Counted from the stretch's first letter, positions 7,650 to 21,549 are shown. The stretch is 64,000 nt of DNA from Pseudomonas frederiksbergensis (GCF_003732705.1 NZ_MOBR01000001.1:62001-126000); one strand, 5' to 3'. Notes: generated by a model from the letters alone, not told the origin. Numbers and translations are program-made.

Positions 7650-9688
7650 GTGCAATCCTTACGGCTGCAAGCGCCGTTGCTTTGTTTGCCGCACAACGGC
7701 GTGATGCCCGACTCGTTGAGACGGCTAGGAAGAGGGGCCTTGCCTGCTACATCCGCATCCGCCACTTTCATCGGCCCCGGTAACAACGGCGCAGCCGGCG
7801 TGCCCGCTCCCGGCCCACCCCCGGAGTTAACCTTCACGTTAGCGCCACTGATCGTCACGCCCCCGGCATCAATCTTCACAAAGCTCCCGCCAGCCTTGGC
7901 CGTAAGCTCCATCCCTCCCTCAACCACAACCTTTTCCCCAGCGTTGTAGTGAATCTCCGTCCCTGCCTCGACAAACTGCGCCGTCCCGATCTTCACATTT
8001 TGGGTAACCGCAACGGTCAGGTGATCATCCGCCCGCGCTTCGCTTTTGCGATCCAGATGGGTGATGCGATGTTCTTCAACCTTGAATTCGCTGTAGGTGT
8101 TCGCTTCAACGGTGTCGTGCCGTTCATTGCCGATGCGGATTTTTTGGTCGTGCTCGATGTTTTCATCCCAGTCGCGCTGGGCATGCAGATAAATCTGTTC
8201 TGCGCCTTTTTTGTCTTCGATGCGGAATTCGTTGTAGCCCTTGCCACCCGGTGAGCTCAGGGTTTTGAAGGTGCTGCGGGTTTTGTTGGCCGGCAGGTCG
8301 TAGGGGACGACGTTTTCCTTGTGGTACAGGCAGCCGGTGACCAGCGGTTGGTCGGGGTCGCCTTCCATGAACGACACCAGCACTTCCATGCCGATGCGCG
8401 GGATGGCGATGCCGCCGTAGGCGTTGCCGGCCCAGCCGGTGGCGACGCGTAGCCAGCAGGTGGTGTTGTCGTCGCCTTGGCCGTCACGGTCCCAGTGGAA
8501 CCGGACTTTGACGCGGCCGTATTGGTCGGTGTGGATCTCTTCGCCCTTGGGGCCGGTGACGATGGCGGTCTGGCTGCCGAGGACTTTGGGTTTCGGGTGT
8601 TCGAGGGCGGGGCGGAAGTGCGCGTCCCACGGGGTGGCGAGGAAGCGGTTGCGGTAGCCCTGGTGGAAGTCGTCCTTGTTGTCGGTGACGTCGCTGGTGA
8701 CGTTTTCGCCGAGCACTTGCGGTTGTTTGCCTTCGTGGACGACTTCCAGCAGCAGCCAGAGGTCGTTCCACTCGGCGCGCGGGTGTTCGCTCAGGGCCAG
8801 GAAGTGGCCGCTGACCAGGATCGGTTCGTCGCTTTTGCCTTCGGCGAGTTTGTAGTCGCTACGGTGGCGCTCAAGGGCGCGGGTTGCCAGTTGCTTGCCG
8901 CGTTCGCGGTCGGTGAAGCGACCGGGGTAATCGTAGTCTTCCAGGTCTGGAGCGAACTCGGTTTTCGCAGCACCTTCTGGCAGCAGGCGCGGTTTTTCGA
9001 AGTCGTAGTCCCGGCGGCTGACGCGGGTGGTGCGGGTTTCCAGGCGCAGGTTGAAGCGCTTGATCACGGTTTTTTCGGCGGCCATGCCGGAGTCTTGCTG
9101 GTAGGCCACCGGCGCAAGTTTGCGGAACACGGTCTGGTCGTCGCCGAACACCAGTTTGTGGCCGCTGGCGGAGTGCTGGAAGTGGAAGTGAATGCCTTCT
9201 TCTTCGCACAGGCGCTGGATGAAATGCAGGTCGGATTCGTCGTACTGCACGCAGTAATCGCGTTCGGGGTAGATCGCGCCGAGCTGGAAGCTGTAGGCGT
9301 CGGCCAGAATGCCCCGCGCTTCGAGTACCTGGCCGATGATCTTCGGCACCGTCAGATGCTGGAAGATCTGCTGGTCATGGTTGTGCCGCAGGTAGGCGAG
9401 TTGCGGCACCAGGCTGAGGCTGTAGCGGGTCAGCTTTTTGCCGGAGTCGCCTTGCTCGATGCGATAGACCTGGCCGTGGATGATGCCTTTGCCGGTGGCG
9501 CCGAAGGTCAGGCAGCCAGGCTTGTGCAGCAGCTCTTCGAGTTTCAGGTCGGGGCGGGCGCTGACCAGTTCGATGTCGAAACTGAACGGCTGGTTGAGGG
9601 CTTCGCGACCGACGAAACTGAGCACTTGAAGGTCGGCGGAAACACCTTCCAGCGTGAGGGTGATATGGGTTGCGTTCGCGTCCAGCAT
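7640..9688 (-). CDS. vgrG: VgrG spike protein (TssI)
   Basis: A 682-residue T6SS spike protein. Residues 1-380 form the gp27/gp44-like base (LTLEGVSADLQVLSFVGREA; YDESDLHFIQRLCEEEGIHF). An OB-fold gp5-like domain follows near 400-470 (TDQYGRVKVRFHWDRDG, VATGWAGNAYGGIAIPRIG, FMEGDPDQPLVTGCLY). Then comes a beta-helix needle (IEHDQKIRIGNERHDTV to VNSGGGPG). A tail of about 55 residues ends in a Cys-rich stretch (CGKQSNGACSRKDCTCM). No enzymatic C-terminal domain is present, so the cargo is the separate effector downstream. No other T6SS structural genes lie in the window, so this is an orphan vgrG module. Confidence 0.95.
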   Translation of the reverse strand: MLDANATHITLTLEGVSADLQVLSFVGREALNQPFSFDIELVSARPDLKLEELLHKPGCLTFGATGKGIIHGQVYRIEQGDSGKKLTRYSLSLVPQLAYLRHNHDQQIFQHLTVPKIIGQVLEARGILADAYSFQLGAIYPERDYCVQYDESDLHFIQRLCEEEGIHFHFQHSASGHKLVFGDDQTVFRKLAPVAYQQDSGMAAEKTVIKRFNLRLETRTTRVSRRDYDFEKPRLLPEGAAKTEFAPDLEDYDYPGRFTDRERGKQLATRALERHRSDYKLAEGKSDEPILVSGHFLALSEHPRAEWNDLWLLLEVVHEGKQPQVLGENVTSDVTDNKDDFHQGYRNRFLATPWDAHFRPALEHPKPKVLGSQTAIVTGPKGEEIHTDQYGRVKVRFHWDRDGQGDDNTTCWLRVATGWAGNAYGGIAIPRIGMEVLVSFMEGDPDQPLVTGCLYHKENVVPYDLPANKTRSTFKTLSSPGGKGYNEFRIEDKKGAEQIYLHAQRDWDENIEHDQKIRIGNERHDTVEANTYSEFKVEEHRITHLDRKSEARADDHLTVAVTQNVKIGTAQFVEAGTEIHYNAGEKVVVEGGMELTAKAGGSFVKIDAGGVTISGANVKVNSGGGPGAGTPAAPLLPGPMKVADADVAGKAPLPSRLNESGITPLCGKQSNGACSRKDCTCM

Positions 9689-9950
9689 GCCTTGAATTCC
9701 GTCCTTTGAATAAGCTGGAGCGGATGGTGCAGGATTAACCGGGCGCGTTCAAGGCGCAAATGCCGTAGGTGAGGGCCACCTCATCTATAGGGAAAACCCT
9801 TAAGGGCCGGGTTTTAGCCAGTAAATGCGGGGGTTGATCGGCAAATCGTCAGGTTCAGGGTGGCCCAGGGTCAGGGCCGTACCGAAGAACTAACGGTCAT
9901 TTTCAGACTAAAGCCAGCTGCCGCACGTAAGAACCTTCGCGCGCGGTGCC

Positions 9951-10571
9951 TCAAAGCCAATGCCAGAACCGGCTCCAGAACCCGCGATTCAGATCGTTCT
10001 TGCACCCGGCATATTGCTGAGCATACATATCGGATCGGCCCTGGACCTTGCCCGCCGTGGCCACCAGCCAGGCTTTACTGGCATAGGTTTTCTGACGATA
10101 CCCGCCCCAGCCTTCGTGGTAGTTCAGGTACTGCCCAAAAGCGTCGTATTTGTACACGCCGTTGATGCTGGCGGTCTTGTCCATGTACCAACCCACGAAG
10201 TCGATGGCGTCATCGAAATCCTCGCGGTCGGCGCCGCTTCTACCGGTGCTTTTCTGATAGTCGGACCACACTTCATCCTTGGCCTGGGCGTAGCCCGATG
10301 CCGTTGAGACCCGGCCCCAAGGGATTATCCAAAGCAGGTATTTGCGCGGGGTCTTGGCGTCGTGGCGATAGCCGGATTCTTGATACATGATCGCGAAGGG
10401 CACCTGGATCGGCACGCCCCAGCGTTTTTGCGTGACTTGGGCGGCGTCGTACCAGTCGCTTTTTTCCCGAAAAATCTCACACAGATCGTTGGGGGCGCGG
10501 GGCGGCGAGGTGCTGCAGCCGGCCAGTAATGCCGTGAGTAACAAAAGTCCAGCCGTCTGCCGTGTGCTCAA
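9951..10571 (-). CDS. Lipoprotein with lysozyme/SLT-like fold
   Basis: A 206-residue protein with a lipoprotein signal (MSTRQTAGLLLLTALLAGC, lipobox LLAGC). It has a transglycosylase-like core: QVPFAIMYQESGYR carries the catalytic-type Glu in the context seen in SLT domains, followed by SGYAQAKDEVW, DFVGWYMDKTASINGV and YLNYHEGWGGY. It may cleave or bind peptidoglycan at the outer membrane; the activity is inferred from the fold signature. It lies between metH and vgrG on the same strand, with gaps of about 200 and 260 bp, so it is probably transcribed on its own and is a core gene rather than part of the T6SS module. Confidence 0.75.
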   Translation of the reverse strand: MSTRQTAGLLLLTALLAGCSTSPPRAPNDLCEIFREKSDWYDAAQVTQKRWGVPIQVPFAIMYQESGYRHDAKTPRKYLLWIIPWGRVSTASGYAQAKDEVWSDYQKSTGRSGADREDFDDAIDFVGWYMDKTASINGVYKYDAFGQYLNYHEGWGGYRQKTYASKAWLVATAGKVQGRSDMYAQQYAGCKNDLNRGFWSRFWHWL

Positions 10572-10677
10572 AAGCCCGTCTTCCTGTCCGCGTAAAAGGG
10601 CGACAGTTTACCCAACCACGGCAGAGGCGGGGGGGATTATGGGTTATGGCCAAGGTGAATCGAGCGCCCTAAATCAG

Positions 10678-10766
10678 TGTGGGAGCGAGCCTGCTCGCGA
10701 ATGCGGTGGATCAGCCACATTAATGTCGACTGACACACCCTCTTCGCGAGCAGGCCCGCTCCCACA
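10678..10766. repeat. REPIN (two inverted REP palindromes)
   Basis: GGGAGCGAGCCTGCTCGCG on the left faces its near-perfect inverted copy on the right, separated by about 40 bp. It sits immediately downstream of the metH stop and may act as an mRNA 3' stabiliser or transcription attenuator. Such elements are mobilised in trans by RAYT transposases; no RAYT gene is in this window. Confidence 0.9.
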
Positions 10767-10771
10767 GGGGC

Positions 10772-14482
<3,711 letters not shown>

Positions 14483-14637
14483 TTGGACTACTCGGAAAGA
14501 CCATGACGAAGGGCCGGGATAATAGCAAACCTGTGCGCTTTTAGAGCATGCCAAGGTTTTGCATGAATATCGCTCATGTTGGTGGCGACGGCAGACCGGT
14601 AGAATCGCGGCGTTTTTCCATGATCGGGACCAGGGAC

Positions 14638-16935
14638 ATGTCGTATCGCGTCGTCGTCAGCATTTTATTGCTGCTATCCAGCTGGGGCGCCGCTGCGCAA
14701 GGTCCCGAAAGCTCCTCTGTCATTTCCTATACGCGCGACATACAACCGATCTTCACCGAAAAGTGCGTGGCCTGCCATGCCTGCTACGACTCCGCCTGTC
14801 AGCTCAACCTGGGCAGTGGCGAAGGGGCGGCCCGTGGCGCGACCAAGATTCCGGTTTACGACGGCGAGCGCAGTGTCACCGCCGCGCCGACCCGGCTGTT
14901 TTATGACGCCTTCGGCAAACGGGCCTGGCAGCACAAGGACTTCTATTCGGTCCTCGACGCCCAGGGCAGTCAGGCGGCGTTGATGGCGCGGATGCTGGAA
15001 CTCGGCCACAAAACCCCGCTGACGCCCAACGCCAAGTTGCCGGAAGACATCGTGCTGGGCCTGAATCGGGAAAACATGTGCGCCATGCCGGCGGAATTCG
15101 ACGGTTATGCCGGCGCCCACCCGAAAGAAGGCATGCCCCTGGCGGTGACTGGCCTGACCGATCAGCAATACCAGACGTTGCAACGCTGGCTCGCCTCCGG
15201 GGCGCCGATTGATGAGCAAGGTTTGGTGCCTTCCGCGCAGGAAGCCTTGCAGGTGGTGCAATGGGAAAACCTGCTCAACGCTAACGGCTCTCGCGGCAGT
15301 CTGGTCGGGCGCTGGCTGTTTGAGCATTGGTTCCTGGCGCACATCTACTTCAAGGACGGGGAGCCAGGGCATTTCTTCCAGTGGGTGCGTTCGCGTACGC
15401 CCACCGGTCAGCCGATCGACCTGATCAATACGCGCCGCCCGAACGACGATCCGGGCACACAGGTTTACTACCGACTGTGGCCGGTGCAGGGCGTGATCGT
15501 GCAGAAGACCCACATCACCTATCCGCTGAGCGCGGCGAAGCTGGCGCGGGTCAAAAGCCTGTTTTTCAGCGGTAACTGGCAGGTCAACGCGTTGCCGGGT
15601 TACGGCCCGAAACGTCGGGCCAATCCGTTCACCACGTTTGAAGCGATCCCGGCCCAGGCGCGCTATCAGTTCATGCTGGATAACGCCGAGTATTTCGTGC
15701 GTACCTTTATTCGCGGCCCGGTGTGTCGCGGGCAGATCGCCACCGACGTGATCCGCGATAACTTCTGGGCGCTGTTTCAGGCCCCGGAACACGACCTCTA
15801 TATCACCGACCCGAACTATCGCGGCCAGGCCACGCCGCTGCTGGCGATGCCGGGGCAGAACGACGATGTCGGCAGCGTGCTGAGCCTGTGGCACGACTAT
15901 CGCGACAAGCGCAACGAATACGAAGCCCTGCGCCGGGACAGCTACGCCGACGCGCCGGCGCCGAGCTGGTCGACCCTGTGGGCCGGTAATGACAATGCGT
16001 TGTTGAGCATTTTCCGGCATTTCGACAGCGCTTCGGTGAATAAAGGCCTGATCGGTGATGTGCCGCAAACCATCTGGCTGTTCGATTACCCGCTGCTGGA
16101 GCGCACCTATTACCAGTTGGCGGTCAACTTCGATGTGTTCGGCAACGTCTCCCATCAGGCCCAGACGCGCCTGTATTTCGACCTGATCCGAAATGGCGCC
16201 GAGCAGAATTTCCTGCGCCTGATGCCCGCCGACTCCCGGAACGACTACCTCGACGATTGGTACCAGAGCAGCGGCAAGTTCAAGATGTGGCTGGATTACG
16301 AAGCCATCGACAACGACAAACCGACGGCGCTGAAACTCGACGAAAAAGACCCGAAACGGGATTTCGCCCTGCAGTTGCTCGCCCGTTACGGCGACCTGAA
16401 TGCCAAGCCTGATCCGATCAACCGTTGCGACGGCGCCTATTGCTCGCGGCCGAACATTGATCCGGCGTTGCAGAACGCCGAACAAGCCCTGAGTCGCCTG
16501 ACGTCGCGACCGGCGGCGGGTTTGAAGGTGATCGATCAGTTGCCGGAAGCGACCCTGTTGCGCATCGAAACGGCGAGCGGCAAACGCGAGATCTACAGCC
16601 TGCTGCGCAACCGCGCCCACAGCAACGTGGCGTTTTTGCTTGGTGAGTCCCTGCGTTATCAGCCGGGGCTCGACACGCTGACCATTTATCCGGGCGTGCT
16701 CAGCAGCTACCCGAACTTCATGTTCAACATCCCGGCGGAGCAGGTGCCGGCGTTTGTGGACGCCATGGAGAACGCCAAGGATGCCCATCGCTTCGAGAAG
16801 ATTGTCGAGCGCTGGGGGATTCGGCGCAGTCATCCGCAGTTCTGGTTTTACTTCCATGACCTGAGTACCTACGTCCACGAAACGGACCCGGTGGAAGAGG
16901 GCGTGCTGGACATGAATCGGTATGAGAATCTTTGA
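14638..16935 (+). CDS. cti: Periplasmic fatty acid cis/trans isomerase
   Basis: A 765-residue heme enzyme that converts cis-unsaturated acyl chains of membrane phospholipids to trans under solvent or heat stress. The start at 14638 begins the signal peptide ([20 protein letters not shown]), preceded by CAGGGAC. The cytochrome-c-type motif CVACH follows at residues 43-47, within the strongly conserved [18 protein letters not shown] region. The rest matches the Cti layout ([55 protein letters not shown]). Divergence from metH across about 155 bp is an arrangement known from P. putida. No operon partner is seen. Confidence 0.95.
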   Translation: MSYRVVVSILLLLSSWGAAAQGPESSSVISYTRDIQPIFTEKCVACHACYDSACQLNLGSGEGAARGATKIPVYDGERSVTAAPTRLFYDAFGKRAWQHKDFYSVLDAQGSQAALMARMLELGHKTPLTPNAKLPEDIVLGLNRENMCAMPAEFDGYAGAHPKEGMPLAVTGLTDQQYQTLQRWLASGAPIDEQGLVPSAQEALQVVQWENLLNANGSRGSLVGRWLFEHWFLAHIYFKDGEPGHFFQWVRSRTPTGQPIDLINTRRPNDDPGTQVYYRLWPVQGVIVQKTHITYPLSAAKLARVKSLFFSGNWQVNALPGYGPKRRANPFTTFEAIPAQARYQFMLDNAEYFVRTFIRGPVCRGQIATDVIRDNFWALFQAPEHDLYITDPNYRGQATPLLAMPGQNDDVGSVLSLWHDYRDKRNEYEALRRDSYADAPAPSWSTLWAGNDNALLSIFRHFDSASVNKGLIGDVPQTIWLFDYPLLERTYYQLAVNFDVFGNVSHQAQTRLYFDLIRNGAEQNFLRLMPADSRNDYLDDWYQSSGKFKMWLDYEAIDNDKPTALKLDEKDPKRDFALQLLARYGDLNAKPDPINRCDGAYCSRPNIDPALQNAEQALSRLTSRPAAGLKVIDQLPEATLLRIETASGKREIYSLLRNRAHSNVAFLLGESLRYQPGLDTLTIYPGVLSSYPNFMFNIPAEQVPAFVDAMENAKDAHRFEKIVERWGIRRSHPQFWFYFHDLSTYVHETDPVEEGVLDMNRYENL

Positions 16936-16985
16936 TCGACTTTTGAACATCGCCCGGTGTCCCACCTGTAATGCACCACCAATCC

Positions 16986-17077
16986 CTGTAGGAGCAAAGC
17001 TTGCTCGCGAAAGCGGTGTTTCAGTCGACATTGATAGCGCCTGACACACCGCCTTCGCGAGCAAGCCCGCTCCCACA
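16986..17077. repeat. REPIN
   Basis: An inverted pair of REP palindromes between cti and the acyltransferase gene. The left arm is the TAGGAGCAAAGCTTGCTCGC variant and the right arm is the TCGCGAGCAAGCCCGCTCCC variant, so the two halves have diverged. Confidence 0.88.
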
Positions 17078-17121
17078 AGGGGATTTGCGGTGATTTGCGA
17101 ATCGCGCTCGGAGGGCCATCC

Positions 17122-18156
17122 ATGTTGATTTCTGTACAAGCCCTGCGCGCCATCGCTGCCTGGGCGGTGGTCTGTCACCATTTCATGCAGATTTTCTTCG
17201 ACTTCCACGCCCGCGGCCCGGTGGGCCAGATGTTCATCGACAAGGGCGCGGTGGGCGTGGACATTTTCTTCGTCATCAGCGGTCTGGTGATTTTTCTTTC
17301 CACCGAAGGCAAATCCCTGCCGCCCGCGCGATTCCTGCTGTATCGGCTGTTTCGAATCGTCCCGGCGTACTGGCTGTACACCGTGCTGATGGCGCTGGTG
17401 GTGGTGTTTGCCCGGCCGGTATTGCCGGATCAGAGCGTGGACTGGTCGCATTTCCTGCTGTCGTTGTTGTTTATTCCTACGGAGAATCCGGGTGGCTACG
17501 GGATTTATCCGACCCTCAACGTCGGCTGGACCCTCAACTACGAAATGCTGTTTTACCTGCTGTTCGGATGGGCGCTGCTGTTCCGCTTGCACTTCAGGTT
17601 ATTGATCGTTGCGGCGCTGCTGTTCGCGGTGTGCCAGGCCTGGACGGGCTATGGCTGGGTCAGCGAGTTCTACCGCTCGGACATCGTTTATGAGTTCTTG
17701 CTGGGGATCGCCATCGGCATGCTTTACCGTCGTGGCTGGATCAAACCGGGGCTGTGGCTGCCGCTGCTGGGAATTGGCGGCGCGTTGCTGGCGATTTATC
17801 ACTGGGCGCCGCAACCTCGATTCCTGACGTGGGGCTTGCCGAGTGCGGTGTTGGTGATGGCGTGCATCGCGCTGGAACGGCATTTCGAGAACAACCGGGT
17901 GTTCGAATTGCTGGGCAATTGTTCTTACTCGGTGTACCTGATGCACGTGCTGGTGCTGTCCGCCGGGGGATTTGTCGCACAGCGTTATGGCGTAAATCCC
18001 TACGTGATGTTCGTCGTGTGCGCGGCGACCATCGGCCTGGGATCCTGGGCAAGTTACGAATGGGTGGAAAAACGCAGCTATCGGTGGCTTAAAGCCTGGA
18101 TCGACGGCGAAACGCTCACTGAGCCGGCGCCGGCTCTTTCCCGACAAAAATACTAG
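17122..18156 (+). CDS. Membrane acyltransferase (acyltransferase 3/OafA family)
   Basis: A 344-residue integral membrane protein. The ATG at 17122 is chosen because it follows GGAGGG; an in-frame TTG nine codons upstream has no ribosome site. The family N-terminus is clear (ISVQALRAIAAWAVVCHHFM, GAVGVDIFFVISGLVIF), with the catalytic-type His of the first helix and the R-x10-H spacing of this family, followed by about ten hydrophobic helices. Members acetylate or acylate surface polysaccharides such as O-antigen or exopolysaccharide. The substrate cannot be told: no polysaccharide genes are adjacent. The C-terminus ends in a short cytoplasmic tail. Confidence 0.88.
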   Translation: MLISVQALRAIAAWAVVCHHFMQIFFDFHARGPVGQMFIDKGAVGVDIFFVISGLVIFLSTEGKSLPPARFLLYRLFRIVPAYWLYTVLMALVVVFARPVLPDQSVDWSHFLLSLLFIPTENPGGYGIYPTLNVGWTLNYEMLFYLLFGWALLFRLHFRLLIVAALLFAVCQAWTGYGWVSEFYRSDIVYEFLLGIAIGMLYRRGWIKPGLWLPLLGIGGALLAIYHWAPQPRFLTWGLPSAVLVMACIALERHFENNRVFELLGNCSYSVYLMHVLVLSAGGFVAQRYGVNPYVMFVVCAATIGLGSWASYEWVEKRSYRWLKAWIDGETLTEPAPALSRQKY

Positions 18157-18798
<642 letters not shown>

Positions 18799-18820
18799 GT
18801 AAGGTGTTCGCTGCAAACAT

Positions 18821-18853
18821 AAAAAAACGGCGCCCCGTGAGCGCCGTTTTTTT
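18821..18853 (+). terminator. Intrinsic terminator after nfuA
   Basis: AACGGCGC, short loop, GCGCCGTT flanked by A-run and T-run on both sides, so it could stop transcription from either direction. It lies 23 bp after the nfuA stop. Confidence 0.9.
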
Positions 18854-18865
18854 ATGGGTGAGTAT

Positions 18866-18976
18866 GATCGTTCCCACGCTCCGCGTGGGAATGCAGCCCG
18901 GGACGCTCCGCGTCCCCTCCAAAGCCGAACGCGGAGCGTCCGTTGAGGCATTCCCACGCAGAGCGTGGGAACGATC
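18866..18976. repeat. Palindromic repeat element, family 2 (copy A)
   Basis: A 111-bp element bounded by GATCGTTCCCACGCTCCGCG and its inverted partner (GAGCGTGGGAACGATC), with a second inner inverted pair (GGGACGCTCCGCGTCC / CGGAGCGTCC). Four copies occur in this window (also near 43.5, 45.7 and 53.0 kb). It is distinct in sequence from the REPINs. Confidence 0.88.
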
Positions 18977-18979
18977 ACC

Positions 18980-19726
18980 TTACGGACGATACAAATGCGC
19001 ATGCCCGGCACGGTACAACGACGACTCACTAAACGCATCACTCCCCAACACCCGACCCACCAGAATCAACGCCGTACGCCGAAACCCCTTGGCCTCAACC
19101 TTCGCGGCAATATCCTCAATCGTACCCACTACCCAATCCTGATCCGGCCACGTCGCCCGGTGAACCACCGCAATCGGGCAGTCCGCGCCGTAATGCGGCA
19201 GCAGTTCAGCCAGGATCTTCTGCAGATGATTGACCCCCAAGTGAATCGCCATGGTCGCCCCATGCTGCGCCAGGCTGCCCAGTTCTTCACCGGGCGGCAT
19301 CGCCGTCTTGTCGGCGTAACGGGTCAGAATCACGCTTTGCGAGATATCCGGTAACGTCAGCTCAGCCCCCAGCAGCGCCGCGCAGGCGGCCGTGGCGGTG
19401 ACGCCAGGAATGATTTCAAACGCAATGTCGAGTTCACGCAGGTAACGAATCTGCTCGCCAATCGCACCATACAAACTCGGATCGCCAGAATGTACCCGCG
19501 CTACATCCTGCCCTTTGGCGTGAGCGGTCTTGATCAATTCAATGATCTGTTCCAGGTGCAACTCGGCGCTGTTGACCACCGTTTCAGCTTGATGGCCTTC
19601 CAGCACCGCAGCAGGCACCAGTGAGCCCGCGTAGATGATCACCGGGCAGCTGCGAATCAGCCGCTGGCCTTTGACGGTAATCAGTTCCGGGTCGCCGGGA
19701 CCTGCGCCAATGAAGTAGACGGTCAT
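18980..19726 (-). CDS. cobM: Precorrin-4 C11-methyltransferase
   Basis: A 248-residue SAM-dependent methyltransferase of the aerobic cobalamin pathway; it methylates C-11 of precorrin-4 to give precorrin-5. Family motifs are the N-terminal VYFIGAGPGDPELITVKG loop, the GDPSLYGA motif and the IIPGVTATAACAALLG segment. The ATG follows AGGAACAGACG. It is the last gene of the leftward cbtB-cbtA-cobE-cobM unit, 93 bp after cobE, and is likely under the riboswitch ahead of cbtB. Confidence 0.95.
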   Translation of the reverse strand: MTVYFIGAGPGDPELITVKGQRLIRSCPVIIYAGSLVPAAVLEGHQAETVVNSAELHLEQIIELIKTAHAKGQDVARVHSGDPSLYGAIGEQIRYLRELDIAFEIIPGVTATAACAALLGAELTLPDISQSVILTRYADKTAMPPGEELGSLAQHGATMAIHLGVNHLQKILAELLPHYGADCPIAVVHRATWPDQDWVVGTIEDIAAKVEAKGFRRTALILVGRVLGSDAFSESSLYRAGHAHLYRP

Positions 19727-19819
19727 CGTCTGTTCCTAAAGAAAGAGCTGTCAGAAAAGGGCTTGGGCAACGCTTCAGATGAAGATTGCTCATGATCGAG
19801 GCGGGGATTATCGGGGATT

Positions 19820-20233
19820 TCAGGCAGCACTGGCCAATGCGAGGGTCGCCTGGGCGTATTTTTGTCGGGAAATCAGTAGTTTCGCCGGTGCCTGAGCGAG
19901 GTGCTCAGCCAAGGCCAGGGCGGCACTTTCCGCGACGCCGTAGCAACCGGTGCGTTCAAACGCGATCTGCGATTGATGGCTAAGTTGCGGTTGATACCCG
20001 GCCAATTGCGCGCTGCTGAAATACATCAGCTCCAGCCCAAGTTGTGCGGCCAACTCGATCAGGCCCGGTTCATCGCGTTTCAGGTCGATACTGGCCAGGG
20101 CCTTGATCTCATGAAGCTCGATTTGATGCGCCTGTAGTGCCTGATCGAGTAGCGCCCGCAATGTGCTGACGGGGCAGCCTCGCTGGCAGCCCAGGCCGAC
20201 CACTAAGGTCGGCGCTGTGCTGGTGTCAGTCAT
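19820..20233 (-). CDS. cobE: Cobalamin biosynthesis protein CobE
   Basis: A 137-residue protein. The start at 20233 overlaps the cbtA stop as ATGA, so translation is coupled; the longer open frame to 20503 is a run-through inside cbtA. The N-terminus LVVGLGCQRGCPVSTLRALL and the ASIDLKRDEPGL segment match the CobE/CbiG C-terminal domain family of the aerobic cobalamin pathway. Its exact biochemical role in aerobic producers is not settled. It stands between a cobalt transporter and cobM, consistent with a cobalamin role. Confidence 0.9.
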   Translation of the reverse strand: MTDTSTAPTLVVGLGCQRGCPVSTLRALLDQALQAHQIELHEIKALASIDLKRDEPGLIELAAQLGLELMYFSSAQLAGYQPQLSHQSQIAFERTGCYGVAESAALALAEHLAQAPAKLLISRQKYAQATLALASAA

Positions 20234-20937
20234 GCGTTGTATTGGCCATCGCTTTTGCGGCGGAACAACCAGGCGCTGATCAGGCCCAGGGCCAGCCAGA
20301 ACACCACGTTGGTCAACTGCGAAGCGATTTTGAACTGGGATTCCAGGGCTTCCGGAGCCAGCATCGAGTGAACTTCCGGTTGCGGCGCACCGATGACGTG
20401 CGGAACCGCGAGGATCGCCACGCCGAGGATCTTCATCAGCCAGTGACGGCTGAACACGATCAGTGCGATGCCCACAGCAGTCGACGCCGCCGTGCCAATC
20501 CACCAGATCTGCCGTTGCGCCAGATCGGCGGCAGCGGTGCCCGGCAGTTCCGGCGGCAGGCCGAGGGTCGGCGCCAGTACGAACGTCGCGTAACCCGCCA
20601 GGCCCCAGAGCAGGCCTTGGGCGGTTTTGGTCGGCGCGCGCAGGGTGTAGAGACCCGCGAGCATCAACGCGAAACCAACCGCAACGACCAGGTTGCCGCC
20701 CGTGGTGGACAGCACGCGCTGCCAGCCGTTTTCTGGCTCCCAGGCTTCGGCGTCGTGGGTGTGAGCGGCCATGGCGCCTTCGGTGTGCTCGTGAGCAACC
20801 ACTGCCGCAGGCTCGGATTTTTCATAGGTTTCCGCCTGCAGAATCAGCGGGGCGACCCAGAAACTTTGCAGCAGGGTCAGCAGCAGGGCGGCCAGCAGCC
20901 CGGTGAAACCTGCGGTTTGCGCGATACGCTTGATCAT
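20230..20937 (-). CDS. cbtA: CbtA-family putative cobalt transporter
   Basis: A 235-residue membrane protein of the CbtA family, predicted in comparative genomics as a B12-regulated cobalt transporter. The ATG at 20937 starts MIKRIAQTAGFTGLLAALLL. Several hydrophobic helices are visible, with a His-rich loop between the first two (VAHEHTEGAMAAHTHDAEA) that could capture metal. Other landmarks are PTLGLPPELPG and AVPHVIGAPQPEVHS. It follows cbtB by 11 bp and overlaps cobE by 4 bp. The riboswitch upstream supports the cobalt role; transport itself is inferred. Confidence 0.92.
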   Translation of the reverse strand: MIKRIAQTAGFTGLLAALLLTLLQSFWVAPLILQAETYEKSEPAAVVAHEHTEGAMAAHTHDAEAWEPENGWQRVLSTTGGNLVVAVGFALMLAGLYTLRAPTKTAQGLLWGLAGYATFVLAPTLGLPPELPGTAAADLAQRQIWWIGTAASTAVGIALIVFSRHWLMKILGVAILAVPHVIGAPQPEVHSMLAPEALESQFKIASQLTNVVFWLALGLISAWLFRRKSDGQYNA

Positions 20938-20948
20938 GTCGGCAGGTC

Positions 20949-21143
20949 TCAGTGGCACGGGAACGCGGAGCTGTGACGGGTATCGTGGGCGGCGTTGTGC
21001 ACCGCTTCGATGTGCGAGAAACCGGCGAAATACACCAGGCACGCGCCAAGGATCGACGCACACACGGCGGCGGTCAGGCGTTGGCTCAGGGTTGTGGTGG
21101 TGCTGGCGGTGTTGCTGTGGTCGGTGCTGCTGATGATCGACAT
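20949..21143 (-). CDS. cbtB: CbtB cobalt transporter subunit
   Basis: A 64-residue protein with one membrane helix (LTAAVCASILGACLVYFAGF) and a C-terminal His-rich end (HIEAVHNAAHDTRHSSAF...CH) typical of CbtB, which is thought to bind cobalt and work with CbtA. The ATG at 21143 follows GAGGGACGCGCC; the longer frame to 21233 lies in the leader. It is the first gene after the minus-strand cobalamin riboswitch. Confidence 0.92.
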   Translation of the reverse strand: MSIISSTDHSNTASTTTTLSQRLTAAVCASILGACLVYFAGFSHIEAVHNAAHDTRHSSAFPCH

Positions 21144-21272
21144 GGCGCGTCCCTCTGGTCTGTCAGCGGGTGAATTGAGCGCATGCAAACCCCTGCGAGC
21201 GTGCGCGCAGAGATTCAAACAGCGCCCGCCCACCGCGGGTTTGTTGTTCAGTGATCGTAGTGGTCACTTTGT

Positions 21273-21480
21273 GTTGCGGGCCGGTCTCCGGGCTCGCGAG
21301 GGGTCAAGGCTTGCGCCGGACCTGCAAGAATCACCTTCCCATGCCGAACTGCCGGCACAGTGGATCTGACTCTTCGCTCGCTTACCGTTGCGGGGGCAGC
21401 ACCGGACTGACATGGCTTTGAGTAAAGCACATGATTCACCGGTTTCCCGTTTCACCCTGTGAAGGGCACCCGTAACAAGG
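21273..21480 (-). promoter_or_regulatory. Cobalamin riboswitch leading cbtBA-cobE-cobM
   Basis: On the minus strand the expected elements appear in order: GGTGCCCTTCACAGGGTGAA near the 5' end, the AAACGGGAAACCGGTG segment, the core GTGCTGCCCCCGCAACGGTA, GAGTCAGATCC, GGCATGGGAAGGTG and the B12 box (GCCCGGAGACCGGCC). The aptamer ends about 130 nt before the cbtB ATG, leaving room for an expression platform that may hide the ribosome site. Adenosylcobalamin binding would switch the operon off. Confidence 0.93.
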
Positions 21481-21549
21481 CGTACAGGAGAGCATGGGCG
21501 GGGCGGGGGAGTCAATTGGCAGGGGTTCTCAGTTGGAAACCGAGGTGTG

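Noticed and set aside
9689..9950. Sigma-54 promoter for vgrG
   Set aside because: Several GG and GC pairs occur on the minus strand, but none keeps the exact GG-N10-GC spacing with a good -24 box.
14674..17592. 972-codon minus-strand frame across cti and beyond
   Set aside because: Antisense shadow of cti; it crosses a REPIN and the start of the acyltransferase gene and shows no family motif.
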